Assembly (NCBI GenBank): GCA_964423615.1
Contig: CAYRFQ010000165.1
Location: 1 to 9,646, forward strand
Source of the DNA: CAYRFQ01 sp964423615
GTDB taxonomy: Bacteria; Planctomycetota; Planctomycetia; Gemmatales; Gemmataceae
Direction of reading: 5' to 3'
Length of the DNA stretch: 9,646 nucleotides
In this document: piece by piece, positions 1 to 6,490 of the stretch
Layout of the letters: each line of letters starts with the position of its first letter
Numbering within the stretch: position 1 is the first letter of the stretch
Position numbers and translations under genes: made by a program
Notes under the pieces: model-generated
Told to the model about the DNA's origin: nothing
The model's input: only the letters and a program-made list of their open reading frames with translations
Databases searched by the model: none

Positions 1-385
1 TCTTCTAGCACAAAACGACTCCTCTTTGTCCTCTGAATACCCGTAATGCTAAGCTTGATTATGGGGAGTCCAATACACAATTTCGGACCGTAGTGTCAAG
101 AGAACCCCAAGCCATTTATTGAGACCATCGCTGTCAATGAAGCCTCTGTCCAGTCAGTCGTAAGGCGAGACCATTCGCCGTTCACCCAGGACGACGAATC
201 CATCCAAGTCGTTTTTTCTTTTGGCCGAAGGCCAACGTCATCGTAGCCCCGCCAGAATGGCCAGGGGTTTGAGCTTTCTGCCCAAAGCCTTCGGCTGCAA
301 AAGGGTCCCCGATGAGGCCCATCTCGGTATACTGACCTCACTTGCCTCGATGCTCATTCGATTTCGACGAGGAGACCGAAATACC
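1..385. other. Upstream region without a supported gene
   Basis: I see no coding region here that I can support. An open frame runs in from 221 into the first gene, but its first 55 codons cover a palindrome-rich element and lack family-like sequence, so I treat them as non-coding. Apart from that element (listed separately), the segment has a small hairpin with GGCGA (164-168) and TCGCC (175-179). There is a TATACT box at 328-333 but no matching -35 box, so I do not call a promoter for the first gene. Confidence 0.5.
221..296. repeat. Palindrome cluster, REP-like intergenic element
   Basis: Three short hairpins sit in about 76 bases. The first is TTGGCC-GAA-GGCCAA (221-235). The second pairs CCCC (247-250) and GCC (251-253) with GGC (259-261) and GGGG (264-267), leaving a CA bulge. 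The third is AGCC-TTC-GGCT (286-296). The first and third are roughly inverted copies of each other (GGCC-GAA-GGCC against AGCC-TTC-GGCT), so the element is bounded by inverted ends. This is the architecture of REP/BIME-type intergenic elements. The class assignment is inference, because only one copy is visible here. Confidence 0.45.
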
Positions 386-1147
386 ATGGACAATTCTCAC
401 ACCTCGGAAGACCAGCCGATTCCCGACCAAATGTGGGCCAAAATGGGAGCCGACAGCCCCACTTTGGGTGATGTTTCGCTTGGGTCAGATAAGCATTCGC
501 GATTCTTCGATTCGGAAGAACTTCCCTGGCAATTTCTCGGTTTTGGGGTCTTGGTGTTGACGATCGTTCTGTGCTGGGCCTTGCTCGTTTTCACCTGGGA
601 TGGACACACCTCCAAGTGGTCACCCGAGTTTCTCTGCATCATGGGAGCCATCGCTGGTGGACTCGGAGGCGGCCTGATGGCGCCAAGAAATCGTTTTCCC
701 GGCGTCCTGGGTGGCGTGCTTTCGGGGACGGCGAGTCCTTCGGCGATGTATTGGGTATTGGTCTTTTCGCTTTGGCCCAACTACGGGTTAGTCGCCGCGG
801 TAGGCTTTCTGGGACTGCTGCCGGGGCTAGGGTTGTACTTATTCATTCGTGCTTTGCAACAAGGCGTTCTTTTCGGAGGTTCGAAGAAGAAAGTAAAACA
901 GGACCAAGGTTTCCATCCCGAACTGTTGACCGACGATGAAAATACGATGGCCATCCTCTACGACCAACCTTCGGAGGAAAACGATCCCGCCGTCAAGGAA
1001 CTGATGAACCGATTGCTCGTCCTGTGTCGGCAAGACAAAGAAGTGGCCCAACGACTCATCGATCACGAACAAGAACGATTCCCCAATGGCAGGTTGGCCG
1101 AACACGTCCGTCTGGCGATCGACCGGTTGCAAAGTGACTTCAACTGA
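386..1147 (+). CDS. Multi-pass membrane protein of unknown function
   Basis: This 253-residue protein is not one I can assign to a named family. The ATG at 386 is preferred over upstream in-frame starts because GAGGAGA (369-375) lies 10 nt before it and the upstream frame crosses a palindrome cluster. The N-terminal 45 or so residues are polar and acidic. Four hydrophobic segments follow at about residues 50-71, 82-98, 105-129 and 133-157. The second and third are Gly-rich (GAIAGGLGGGL, GVLGGVLSG), suggesting tight helix packing. After a KKK patch (167-169) a soluble tail of about 85 residues follows. It is probably cytoplasmic by the positive-inside rule. Its end (about 203-252, with RLIDHEQERFPNGR and AIDRLQSD) looks like a short helical tail seen on many planctomycete proteins, though that is an impression. 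It appears to be monocistronic. No regulator or enzyme motif was found. Confidence 0.75.
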   Translation: MDNSHTSEDQPIPDQMWAKMGADSPTLGDVSLGSDKHSRFFDSEELPWQFLGFGVLVLTIVLCWALLVFTWDGHTSKWSPEFLCIMGAIAGGLGGGLMAPRNRFPGVLGGVLSGTASPSAMYWVLVFSLWPNYGLVAAVGFLGLLPGLGLYLFIRALQQGVLFGGSKKKVKQDQGFHPELLTDDENTMAILYDQPSEENDPAVKELMNRLLVLCRQDKEVAQRLIDHEQERFPNGRLAEHVRLAIDRLQSDFN

Positions 1148-1716
1148 GGCGATGCCGACGGAATCAACTTGTTCACCTTCCAGGGTTGGTGAAGACCAAA
1201 GTGCCAGGGAACCCCTAAACACTGGCCCATACCCCATTCATCCCTTCCTGACCTGCACACCAGTCTATCCAAGTTTTTCAATTCCTTGCCTATCTTGCCC
1301 TGTTGTTACATGCGTTGCTGCCGTCGTTTCCATAAAGGGAGTAGACCCGGTAAGGGAAAGAAAGCAGATCAAAGTGATCGGGACGGCAAATCACTGACGA
1401 TAAACAGCACTGGAAACGCTGAGAAAAGCCAAACTAACTACTCCAACAACGTGGTCAAGAGCCCAGTTCCAACCCACGTTCCACGAGAAGTTGTTCTGTT
1501 TTCTGACGTTACCAAAGACGAGTGATTCGGAAACGATCCTCCAATGGCGCGTTTTCGAATTTGGGCGGGGGCCACCCCGGATGCCACAGGTTTCCGTTTT
1601 CCACCGTATTCGTACGGCCGAACAAGGCGGAAACAGACAATGCTGTTTGAGCCGCTCGTGCGATGTGTATTTCACTCGGGCGGCAAAAACAGAAGACGCT
1701 GGGGCGATAGTTCACC

Positions 1717-1818
1717 GGGACGTCCTAACCCGCAAGACGGAGCTCTTTGATATCCACACCAAGCAGGGTCAAAGAAGCGAACTGGCCGACGAACCAGTCT
1801 TGTTTCTTTGGACGTCCC
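1717..1818. repeat. Nested inverted repeats, possible structured RNA
   Basis: GGGACGTCC at 1717-1725 is complementary to GGACGTCCC at 1810-1818 (9 bp). Inside lies CAAAGAA (1770-1776) against TTCTTTG (1804-1810), and inside that ACTGG (1781-1785) against CCAGT (1794-1798) with an 8-base loop. The three pairings are ordered so that they can form one nested arm, with one base shared at 1810. Which strand is transcribed is unknown. Three nested exact matches are suggestive, but each is short enough to arise by chance in a region this long. Confidence 0.3.
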
Positions 1819-1976
1819 ACCAGTCTGTTGCCATGAGCCGAATTCCTTCTTCTCGTTCCGCAAAGTCGGTTCCGCCAATGCGGGTATTTGCCCTGTAGGC
1901 GTAACACTTGCGGTCGAGAGACGGAAAATGGGATTCGTTTGATGGCGCAGACCGGAAACACAAACAGTGCTTTTCG

Positions 1977-2004
1977 CGAGCAGATTCCTTGAACTGTCTG
2001 CTCG
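1977..2004. promoter_or_regulatory. Perfect 8-bp dyad, candidate operator
   Basis: CGAGCAGA (1977-1984) and TCTGCTCG (1997-2004) are exact inverted copies separated by 12 bases. The 28-bp dyad covers the proposed -35 box and part of the spacer of the candidate promoter for the YTV gene. That is a typical place for a dimeric repressor to bind. It could instead fold as a hairpin in a longer transcript. It is not followed by a T run, so it is not an intrinsic terminator. Confidence 0.35.
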
Positions 2005-2017
2005 GCGGAAATAGAAA
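1989..2017 (+). promoter_or_regulatory. Candidate sigma-70-like promoter of the YTV gene
   Basis: TTGAAC (1989-1994) and TAGAAA (2012-2017) are separated by exactly 17 bases and match the consensus hexamers at 4 of 6 positions each. A start near 2024 would leave a leader of about 70 nt before the ATG at 2095. The match is weak by itself. Its spacing, its position and the overlapping dyad are the reasons to record it. Confidence 0.3.
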
Positions 2018-2094
2018 ACGCAGTCCCTTCGAAAAGGATTCCGTACTAGGTGCGCGAACCTCCAGAGGGGAACAGAGAAATTTGAGGAGGCTAA

Positions 2095-4329
2095 ATGATG
2101 AATATGCGCTGGAGTGCGTCCTTGTTGGTCGCCGTAGTTTGCCTCTTTGGGGCAGTCCAAACTGCAGCGGCCCAGCACTGTGGTGCTGCCGCTTATTCGT
2201 GTTGTGAGCAGCCTTGCTGCGATGCCCAATGCTGCTATAGCTCGTGCCAACAACAATCCCAAAGTTGCTACCGTTTGGTCTACGACACTGTGTTGCAGAA
2301 GCGTTGGCACACTTGCTACAAGACGGTTCGCACGACCGTCATGAAGCCAGTTACCAAAACTTGCTACAAGACCGAATGCCGGACCTGTTACAAAAATTCC
2401 TACCAAACCTGTTACAAGAACGTCATGAAAGAATGCACCCGTCAGGTCCGACGGACATTCTACAAGACGTGCCCGTATACCGTTTGCAAGCCCGTTTACA
2501 AGACGTGTTACAAGACATGCACGTACACCGTCTGCAAGCCTTGTTACGAGACTCGTTGGAAGACCTGCAACTACACGGTTTGCAAGCGAGTTCCTGTGAC
2601 TTGTTACAAGAATTGCCACTACACTGTGTGCAAGCCCGTTTACGAGCGACACTGTCACCAAGCCTGCCACCAAGTCGATGGCCGGGTATGTGTCACTTGC
2701 TACAAGAACTGCCACGAGACGGTTTGTCGACCGGTCCGTAAGACTTGCTACAAGACGGTTCGCTGCACCGTGTGCAAGCCTGTTACTTGCACCGTCATGA
2801 AGCGCGTTCAGCAAACCTGCTATAAGAACGTGATGACGACTTGCTACAAGAACTGCTACAAGACGATCACCAAGCCCGTTACGACCTACCGCACTGTCAC
2901 CAAGCGAGTTGGCTACTGGGATTATGAATCGTTCGGTGGTGGCGTGTTCCGCGGTGTCGTGGGCCGAGCGGGTGGTTGCTGCGAGCAAACATCCTGCTGC
3001 GAGGAAACGACCTGCTGTGATCCTTGTGCTGACCCCTGTGCCCGGAGTCGAGGTGGTTTCCTAAGCGGTTTGTTTAGCCGACGGGGTGGCTGCCTCAACC
3101 CTTGGCCTGCTCCTTGTGCTGATCCATGCGGCCCTGCTGCTGGTGGTGATTGCTGTGATCCTTGTCAGACCACTACATGCTGCTCCAGCGGTACGCGATG
3201 GTTCACTGGTGGCTTCTTCCGACGACTTCGTGGCAGCGATGCCTGTTGTGCTCCGACACCCACTTGCTGTGAGCCTTGCCAGACCTGTGTTCGTAAAGTC
3301 TACCGAACGAAGTTGGTTTGCGAAAAAGTTCCTTGCACCAAGTATGTTCAATGTCGAGTATGTGTTCGTCAGCCGTACCAAGTATGCAAAAAGGTTCCTT
3401 ACACCGTTTGCAAGACTGTTCCTTGCACCGTCACCCGCCAAGTTCGTCAAACGATCTGCAAGAAGGTTCCCTACACCGTCTGCACGATGGTTCGCCAAAC
3501 GATCTGCAAGAAGGTTCCCTACACCGTCACCAAGTGCTGCAAGGGTGCCTATGTGGATGGGGCTGGCAAGGCCTACGCGACACCTGGCCCTGGACGTACC
3601 TTCCAGTGTGGTGCAAGTGTCCGCCGCAATGTCGTGACGACGACTTGCCGTATGGTTCGCCAAAAAGTCTGCAAGAAGGTTCCCTACACCGTCTACAAGA
3701 CTGTTCGTCAGACCGTTTGCAAGAAGATTCCTTACAAGGTCTGTCGCATGGTGAACCAAAAAGTCTGTAAGAAGGTTCCTTACCGCGTCTGCACGATGGT
3801 CAAGGAAACCTGCATGAAGCGTGTCCCATACACCAAGTGTGTGCTCGAGCGATACACGGTTTGCCAAAAAGTGCCATACCAGAAGTGTGTCAAGGTTCCT
3901 TACACCGTTCGAGTTCGTGTTCCTCACACCGTCACCGTGAACGTGCCTACCACCGTTTGCCGGCGAGTCGCTGTGAAGGTTCCCACGACCGTTCGTGTGC
4001 AGCGAGCCCGCAAGGTTCTGGTGAATTCGGGATGCACAACGACAACCAACTGCTGCCAAGACGCTTGCTGCTGCGTCGAGAATTCGAGCTGTCGAGCAGG
4101 TTTCTTCAGCCGACTTCGAAACATGTGCTTTGGTAGCTCGGCTTGTTGTGAGCAAAGCACCTGCTGTGAAACTGATCCTTGCTGCCCAGCTCCTCGTGGT
4201 GGCTTCTTCCAGCAGTTGTTCAAGAACCGATTCGCTTGCGATCCTTGCTGTGAAACTACTTGCGATCCTTGCTGTGAAACTACTGGAGCACCGGTGAGCA
4301 CCGGTGGCTGCCAAGCAGGCTGTCATTAA
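2095..4329 (+). CDS. Secreted Cys-rich YTV-repeat protein
   Basis: This 744-residue protein belongs to the Cys-rich YTV-repeat proteins of planctomycetes, linked to the cell wall or envelope. It starts MMNM; GAGGAGG (2084-2090) fits the ATG at 2095 or 2098. Residues 1-26 are a Sec signal peptide, with cleavage expected after TAAA. Next come CC pairs (36-51), then repeat block A (58-272) with eleven CYK[TN] motifs and four YTV motifs, such as PYTVCKPV. A linker (281-397) carries CC clusters and DPC motifs. Block C (398-480 and 518-643) repeats units like KKVPYTVC and VRQTICKK, with six YTV, interrupted by a Gly/Ala-rich insert (481-517). A Cys-cluster tail ends the protein. By hand count about 108 residues are Cys (near 15%), and Lys/Arg and Thr/Val are abundant. 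Periodic disulfides could build a rigid cross-linked wall layer. That role is inferred. A terminator follows directly, so it is probably transcribed alone. Confidence 0.9.
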   Translation: MMNMRWSASLLVAVVCLFGAVQTAAAQHCGAAAYSCCEQPCCDAQCCYSSCQQQSQSCYRLVYDTVLQKRWHTCYKTVRTTVMKPVTKTCYKTECRTCYKNSYQTCYKNVMKECTRQVRRTFYKTCPYTVCKPVYKTCYKTCTYTVCKPCYETRWKTCNYTVCKRVPVTCYKNCHYTVCKPVYERHCHQACHQVDGRVCVTCYKNCHETVCRPVRKTCYKTVRCTVCKPVTCTVMKRVQQTCYKNVMTTCYKNCYKTITKPVTTYRTVTKRVGYWDYESFGGGVFRGVVGRAGGCCEQTSCCEETTCCDPCADPCARSRGGFLSGLFSRRGGCLNPWPAPCADPCGPAAGGDCCDPCQTTTCCSSGTRWFTGGFFRRLRGSDACCAPTPTCCEPCQTCVRKVYRTKLVCEKVPCTKYVQCRVCVRQPYQVCKKVPYTVCKTVPCTVTRQVRQTICKKVPYTVCTMVRQTICKKVPYTVTKCCKGAYVDGAGKAYATPGPGRTFQCGASVRRNVVTTTCRMVRQKVCKKVPYTVYKTVRQTVCKKIPYKVCRMVNQKVCKKVPYRVCTMVKETCMKRVPYTKCVLERYTVCQKVPYQKCVKVPYTVRVRVPHTVTVNVPTTVCRRVAVKVPTTVRVQRARKVLVNSGCTTTTNCCQDACCCVENSSCRAGFFSRLRNMCFGSSACCEQSTCCETDPCCPAPRGGFFQQLFKNRFACDPCCETTCDPCCETTGAPVSTGGCQAGCH
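4237..4284 (+). repeat. Perfect 24-bp tandem duplication in the YTV gene
   Basis: Positions 4237-4260 and 4261-4284 are identical and encode CDPCCETT twice, near the C-terminus of the Cys-rich protein. The lack of silent differences, in a gene whose other repeats have diverged, suggests a recent slippage or duplication. The bases just after it (about 4285-4310) contain two further copies of GAGCACCGGTG. Confidence 0.9.
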
Positions 4330-4347
4330 TAATGGCCCCCTCGTCCG

Positions 4348-4384
4348 TCGGGGCTGGCTTTCGAGTCAGCCCCGATGTTTTTTT
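4348..4384 (+). terminator. Intrinsic terminator of the YTV gene
   Basis: A 12-bp stem (4348-4359 with 4364-4375), GC-rich and with one G-T wobble, closes a TTCG tetraloop. It is followed after two bases by seven Ts (4378-4384). It starts 18 nt after the stop codon of the YTV gene. This is a canonical Rho-independent terminator. Confidence 0.9.
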
Positions 4385-4558
4385 CATACTCCCAACAACG
4401 AAAAAGCCAGAGTTTTGACGACGCGGCCTGCCAGAGCAAAAACGACCAGATAACAACCTTCGCTCCGGCAGTGGTAACGCCTTTTGTCACCAAAGTTCTT
4501 CACAGAACCAGTTGAAGACAGAACCCGCTAGCCTTGTTCATCATTTGAAGTTTTTCTT

Positions 4559-4595
4559 AGGGAAGCCAAGTCTCCATACTCGGCTTCCCTTTTTT
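4559..4595 (+). terminator. Second intrinsic terminator, no gene before it
   Basis: AGGGAAGCC (4559-4567) pairs perfectly with GGCTTCCCT (4582-4590), and inside it AGT (4569-4571) can pair with ACT (4578-4580) after one mismatch. Five more Ts follow (4591-4595), so it reads as a plus-strand terminator. The preceding gene already has a strong terminator about 175 nt upstream. This one is therefore either a backup or the end of a small untranslated RNA lying between the two. Confidence 0.75.
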
Positions 4596-4724
4596 GTGTT
4601 TCGGCCCGCGCGTGCTTGCGTTTTCCCGTTGGCATCAACTGTTTCCCGCACACCATTACGAGTGCCTACTTCATCCACAGGGTCTGCTATGCGGCCGAAC
4701 AGACAGGTCTTCACAAGGAACTTC

Positions 4725-4752
4725 CCTGTTCTCTGTTCTCTGTTCCCTGTTC
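4725..4752 (+). repeat. Four tandem (Y)CTGTTC heptamers
   Basis: CCTGTTC, TCTGTTC, TCTGTTC and CCTGTTC follow one another without gaps. Single or paired relatives occur in other intergenic places in this window: GAACAGG (7323-7329) and GAACAGA (7344-7350) as reverse complements, CCTGTTC (7461-7467), and TCTGTTC-TTTGTTC (9528-9541). The array is too short to be a satellite. Its recurrence outside genes is the point of interest. Confidence 0.7.
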
Positions 4753-4826
4753 TTGGCTCCGACAGCTCCTCGCCAAAAACTCCTGATCTATCGTTTTGAG
4801 CCAAAGCTTTACATCCCCATTCGCCG

Positions 4827-4857
4827 GTGGTATCAGAGAATCATCTCTCGACACCAC
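4827..4857 (+). promoter_or_regulatory. Leader hairpin before the sulfatase
   Basis: GTGGT (4827-4831) pairs with ACCAC (4853-4857) and, inside it, AGAGA (4835-4839) pairs with TCTCT (4844-4848) around an ATCA loop. It ends 16 nt before the ribosome site GGAGA (4873-4877). It would lie in the leader if transcription starts upstream, but no promoter was recognised, so a regulatory role is a guess. Confidence 0.3.
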
Positions 4858-4882
4858 GATCCACCATCGAATGGAGATACCA

Positions 4883-6490
4883 ATGCGTTTTTTTCTGGTC
4901 GGTTTGGCTCCGACAGTCGATAGTCAAAACCTACTCTGGTTTTGGTTCCCTTTTTTGCTCGTTCTGAGCCTAGCTCCCGTCGCTACGGCTGAGGAAAAAC
5001 AGCCCAACATCATTCTGATCGTTGCTGACGATTTGGGTTGGACAGACCTTGGGTGCTTCGGTTCGAAATACTACCGGACGCCGAATCTCGACAAACTCCG
5101 CAAGCAAGGAATGCAGTTCACCAATGCCTATACAGCAGGTCCGAACTGCGCCCCAACACGGGCGTGTTTGATGAGCGGGCTGTACTCGCCCCGACACGGG
5201 GTCTACACCGTGGGCAGTGGCGCACGCGGCAGAGAAAAATTTCGAAAGCTCATCCCAGCACCGAATAACACCACGCTCGCTCCATCGTTCGTGACAGTTG
5301 CCGAGTTGTTGAAGGCTGCTGGATACGTCACAGCCCATTTCGGAAAATGGCACTTGGGGAGCCCAGGAAAAGCCGGGCCGAAGGAACAAGGATTCGATGA
5401 AAACTACGGTGGCAATCACTCAGGTAGTCCCCGAGGTGGGTACTTCAGTCCCTATCGCAATCCACAACTCCCGAACGGGCCGAAGGGGGAAAACCTCACT
5501 GATCGATTGTCCGCCGATGCCGTCAAATTCATCCAGAAACACCAGAAGCAACCATTCTTCATGTACATGGCCTACTATGCCGTCCACACTCCGATTCAGG
5601 CCAAAGCCGATCTCACGGCCAAATACGAAAAACGAAAAGCCAACAAGTATCACAATAACCCGAAATACGCGGCGATGATCGAGACGATGGACACCGGAAT
5701 CGGACGGATTCTCGATACCCTCGACGAACTGAAGTTGGCCGACGACACGATTGTCATTTTCTATTCCGACAATGGCGGCGTTGGTGGCTACCGAATGGCA
5801 GGAGTCATCGCCGGGGAGATCACTTCCCAATTTCCACTACGTGGCGGCAAAGGAATGCTCTACGAAGGAGGAGTGCGGGTTCCGATGATCGTTCGTTGGC
5901 CCAAACACACTCCCCCGAACAGTACCAACGACACGCCCATCATCTCGGTCGATTTCTTGCCGACCCTTGCAGAAATCGGTAAAACCAAAAAGCCCAAACG
6001 TACCGATGGGGTGAGTCTGGTCAACCTGTTTAAGAGTCCAAAAGCGAAATTGCCCCGTGACACCTTGTATTGGCATTTCCCCGGATATCTACAAGGTAAT
6101 CAGAAAAAAGGAGCTTGGCGAACGACTCCAGCGGGCAGCATTCGCAAAGGTCATTGGAAGCTGCTCGAGTTCTTCGAGACCGGACGACTCGAACTCTACA
6201 ATTTGAAAGACGACATCAGCCAAAAGAAAGACCTCGCCAAAACGAATCCGGCTCGGCGCGATGAGTTACACAAGTTGTTGGTCCAGTGGAGAAAAGACAC
6301 GAAAGCACCGATGCCTCAGCCTAAGAAACGGAAAAGACAAAGCAACAATAACGACGCAACACCCCAAGTTCGTCCGTCGGCTTTGCTCCGGACAACCAAA
6401 TTTCTGGGCAGGTCCGTCCTTACAACCAACCTGCCAGGCATTCTCACTCGGGCAAACAAAGCAACCGTATTGGAGGAGACAAAGTCGTGA
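4883..6490 (+). CDS. Exported formylglycine-dependent sulfatase
   Basis: This 535-residue arylsulfatase-family enzyme would hydrolyse sulfate esters, probably of polysaccharides, outside the cytoplasm. The ATG at 4883 is chosen because GGAGA (4873-4877) lies 5 nt before it and it gives a signal peptide: hydrophobic core at about 17-32 and likely cleavage after PVATA (residue 36). Catalytic features are complete: D49 and D50 in VADDLG bind metal, C89 in CAPTR is the residue converted to formylglycine, R93 follows, K155 and H157 lie in FGKWHLG, H235 in AVHTP, D296 and N297 in SDNGG, and K323 in GGKGM. The C-x-P-T-R form has Thr where the textbook motif has Ser. The usual fold ends near residue 480, and a 55-residue basic, Asn/Gln-rich tail (481-535) is unusual. 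The stop overlaps the start of the next gene (GTGA). The substrate cannot be read from sequence. Confidence 0.9.
   Translation: MRFFLVGLAPTVDSQNLLWFWFPFLLVLSLAPVATAEEKQPNIILIVADDLGWTDLGCFGSKYYRTPNLDKLRKQGMQFTNAYTAGPNCAPTRACLMSGLYSPRHGVYTVGSGARGREKFRKLIPAPNNTTLAPSFVTVAELLKAAGYVTAHFGKWHLGSPGKAGPKEQGFDENYGGNHSGSPRGGYFSPYRNPQLPNGPKGENLTDRLSADAVKFIQKHQKQPFFMYMAYYAVHTPIQAKADLTAKYEKRKANKYHNNPKYAAMIETMDTGIGRILDTLDELKLADDTIVIFYSDNGGVGGYRMAGVIAGEITSQFPLRGGKGMLYEGGVRVPMIVRWPKHTPPNSTNDTPIISVDFLPTLAEIGKTKKPKRTDGVSLVNLFKSPKAKLPRDTLYWHFPGYLQGNQKKGAWRTTPAGSIRKGHWKLLEFFETGRLELYNLKDDISQKKDLAKTNPARRDELHKLLVQWRKDTKAPMPQPKKRKRQSNNNDATPQVRPSALLRTTKFLGRSVLTTNLPGILTRANKATVLEETKS

Larger units (their letters stand above)
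1148..2094. other. Long gene-free, inverted-repeat-rich region
   Basis: About 950 nt separate the membrane-protein gene from the YTV gene. Open frames here are short, overlap one another in several phases, lack good ribosome sites and show no family-like sequence, so I call none of them. Instead there are many dyads: TTCACC/GGTGAA (1172-1193), CGGGG-GCCA-CCCCG (1566-1579), CCGTA-TTCG-TACGG (1604-1617), a nested structure at 1717-1818 and an 8-bp dyad at 1977-2004. Two segments of about 70 nt (1628-1701 and 1953-2023) look like diverged direct repeats. It may hold a long leader, an unknown structured RNA, or decayed sequence. I cannot tell which. Confidence 0.5.
4385..4882. other. Intergenic region before the sulfatase
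   Basis: This region of about 500 nt holds no gene I can support. It contains a second intrinsic terminator (4559-4595), a heptamer array (4725-4752) and a leader hairpin (4827-4857). A 13-bp direct repeat, TTGGCTCCGACAG, has one copy here (4753-4765) and one inside the sulfatase signal-peptide coding sequence (4904-4916). I found no convincing promoter for the sulfatase. An in-frame ATG at 4796 exists but has no ribosome site. Confidence 0.5.

Noticed and set aside
1172..1193. Terminator of the first membrane-protein gene (TTCACC/GGTGAA)
   Set aside because: The stem is only 6 bp, the loop is 10 bases and no T run follows.
1491..1898. A 135-codon open frame in the gap before the YTV gene
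   Set aside because: It has no recognisable sequence or good ribosome site, and other frames of similar length overlap it.
1672..2988. Long minus-strand open frame (438 codons) opposite the 5' half of the YTV gene
   Set aside because: It reads the YTV repeats backwards, giving a monotonous LVxGLAN-like pattern. The sense strand has a ribosome site, signal peptide and terminator, so this frame is a by-product of repeat codon choice.
2244..3770. Plus-strand frames rich in LLQD/HRLQ inside the YTV gene
   Set aside because: These are shifted readings of the CYKT and YTV repeats. Their periodicity is inherited from the real gene.
3061..4326. Long minus-strand open frame (421 codons) opposite the 3' half of the YTV gene
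   Set aside because: Same cause: a stop-free antisense phase of repeated codons, with no ribosome site and no family-like sequence.
2095..4329. Metallothionein, keratin-like or zinc-finger identity for the Cys-rich protein
   Set aside because: The signal peptide, the length and the YTV/CYK repeats match the planctomycete YTV type. His and spacing patterns of metal-binding domains are not seen.
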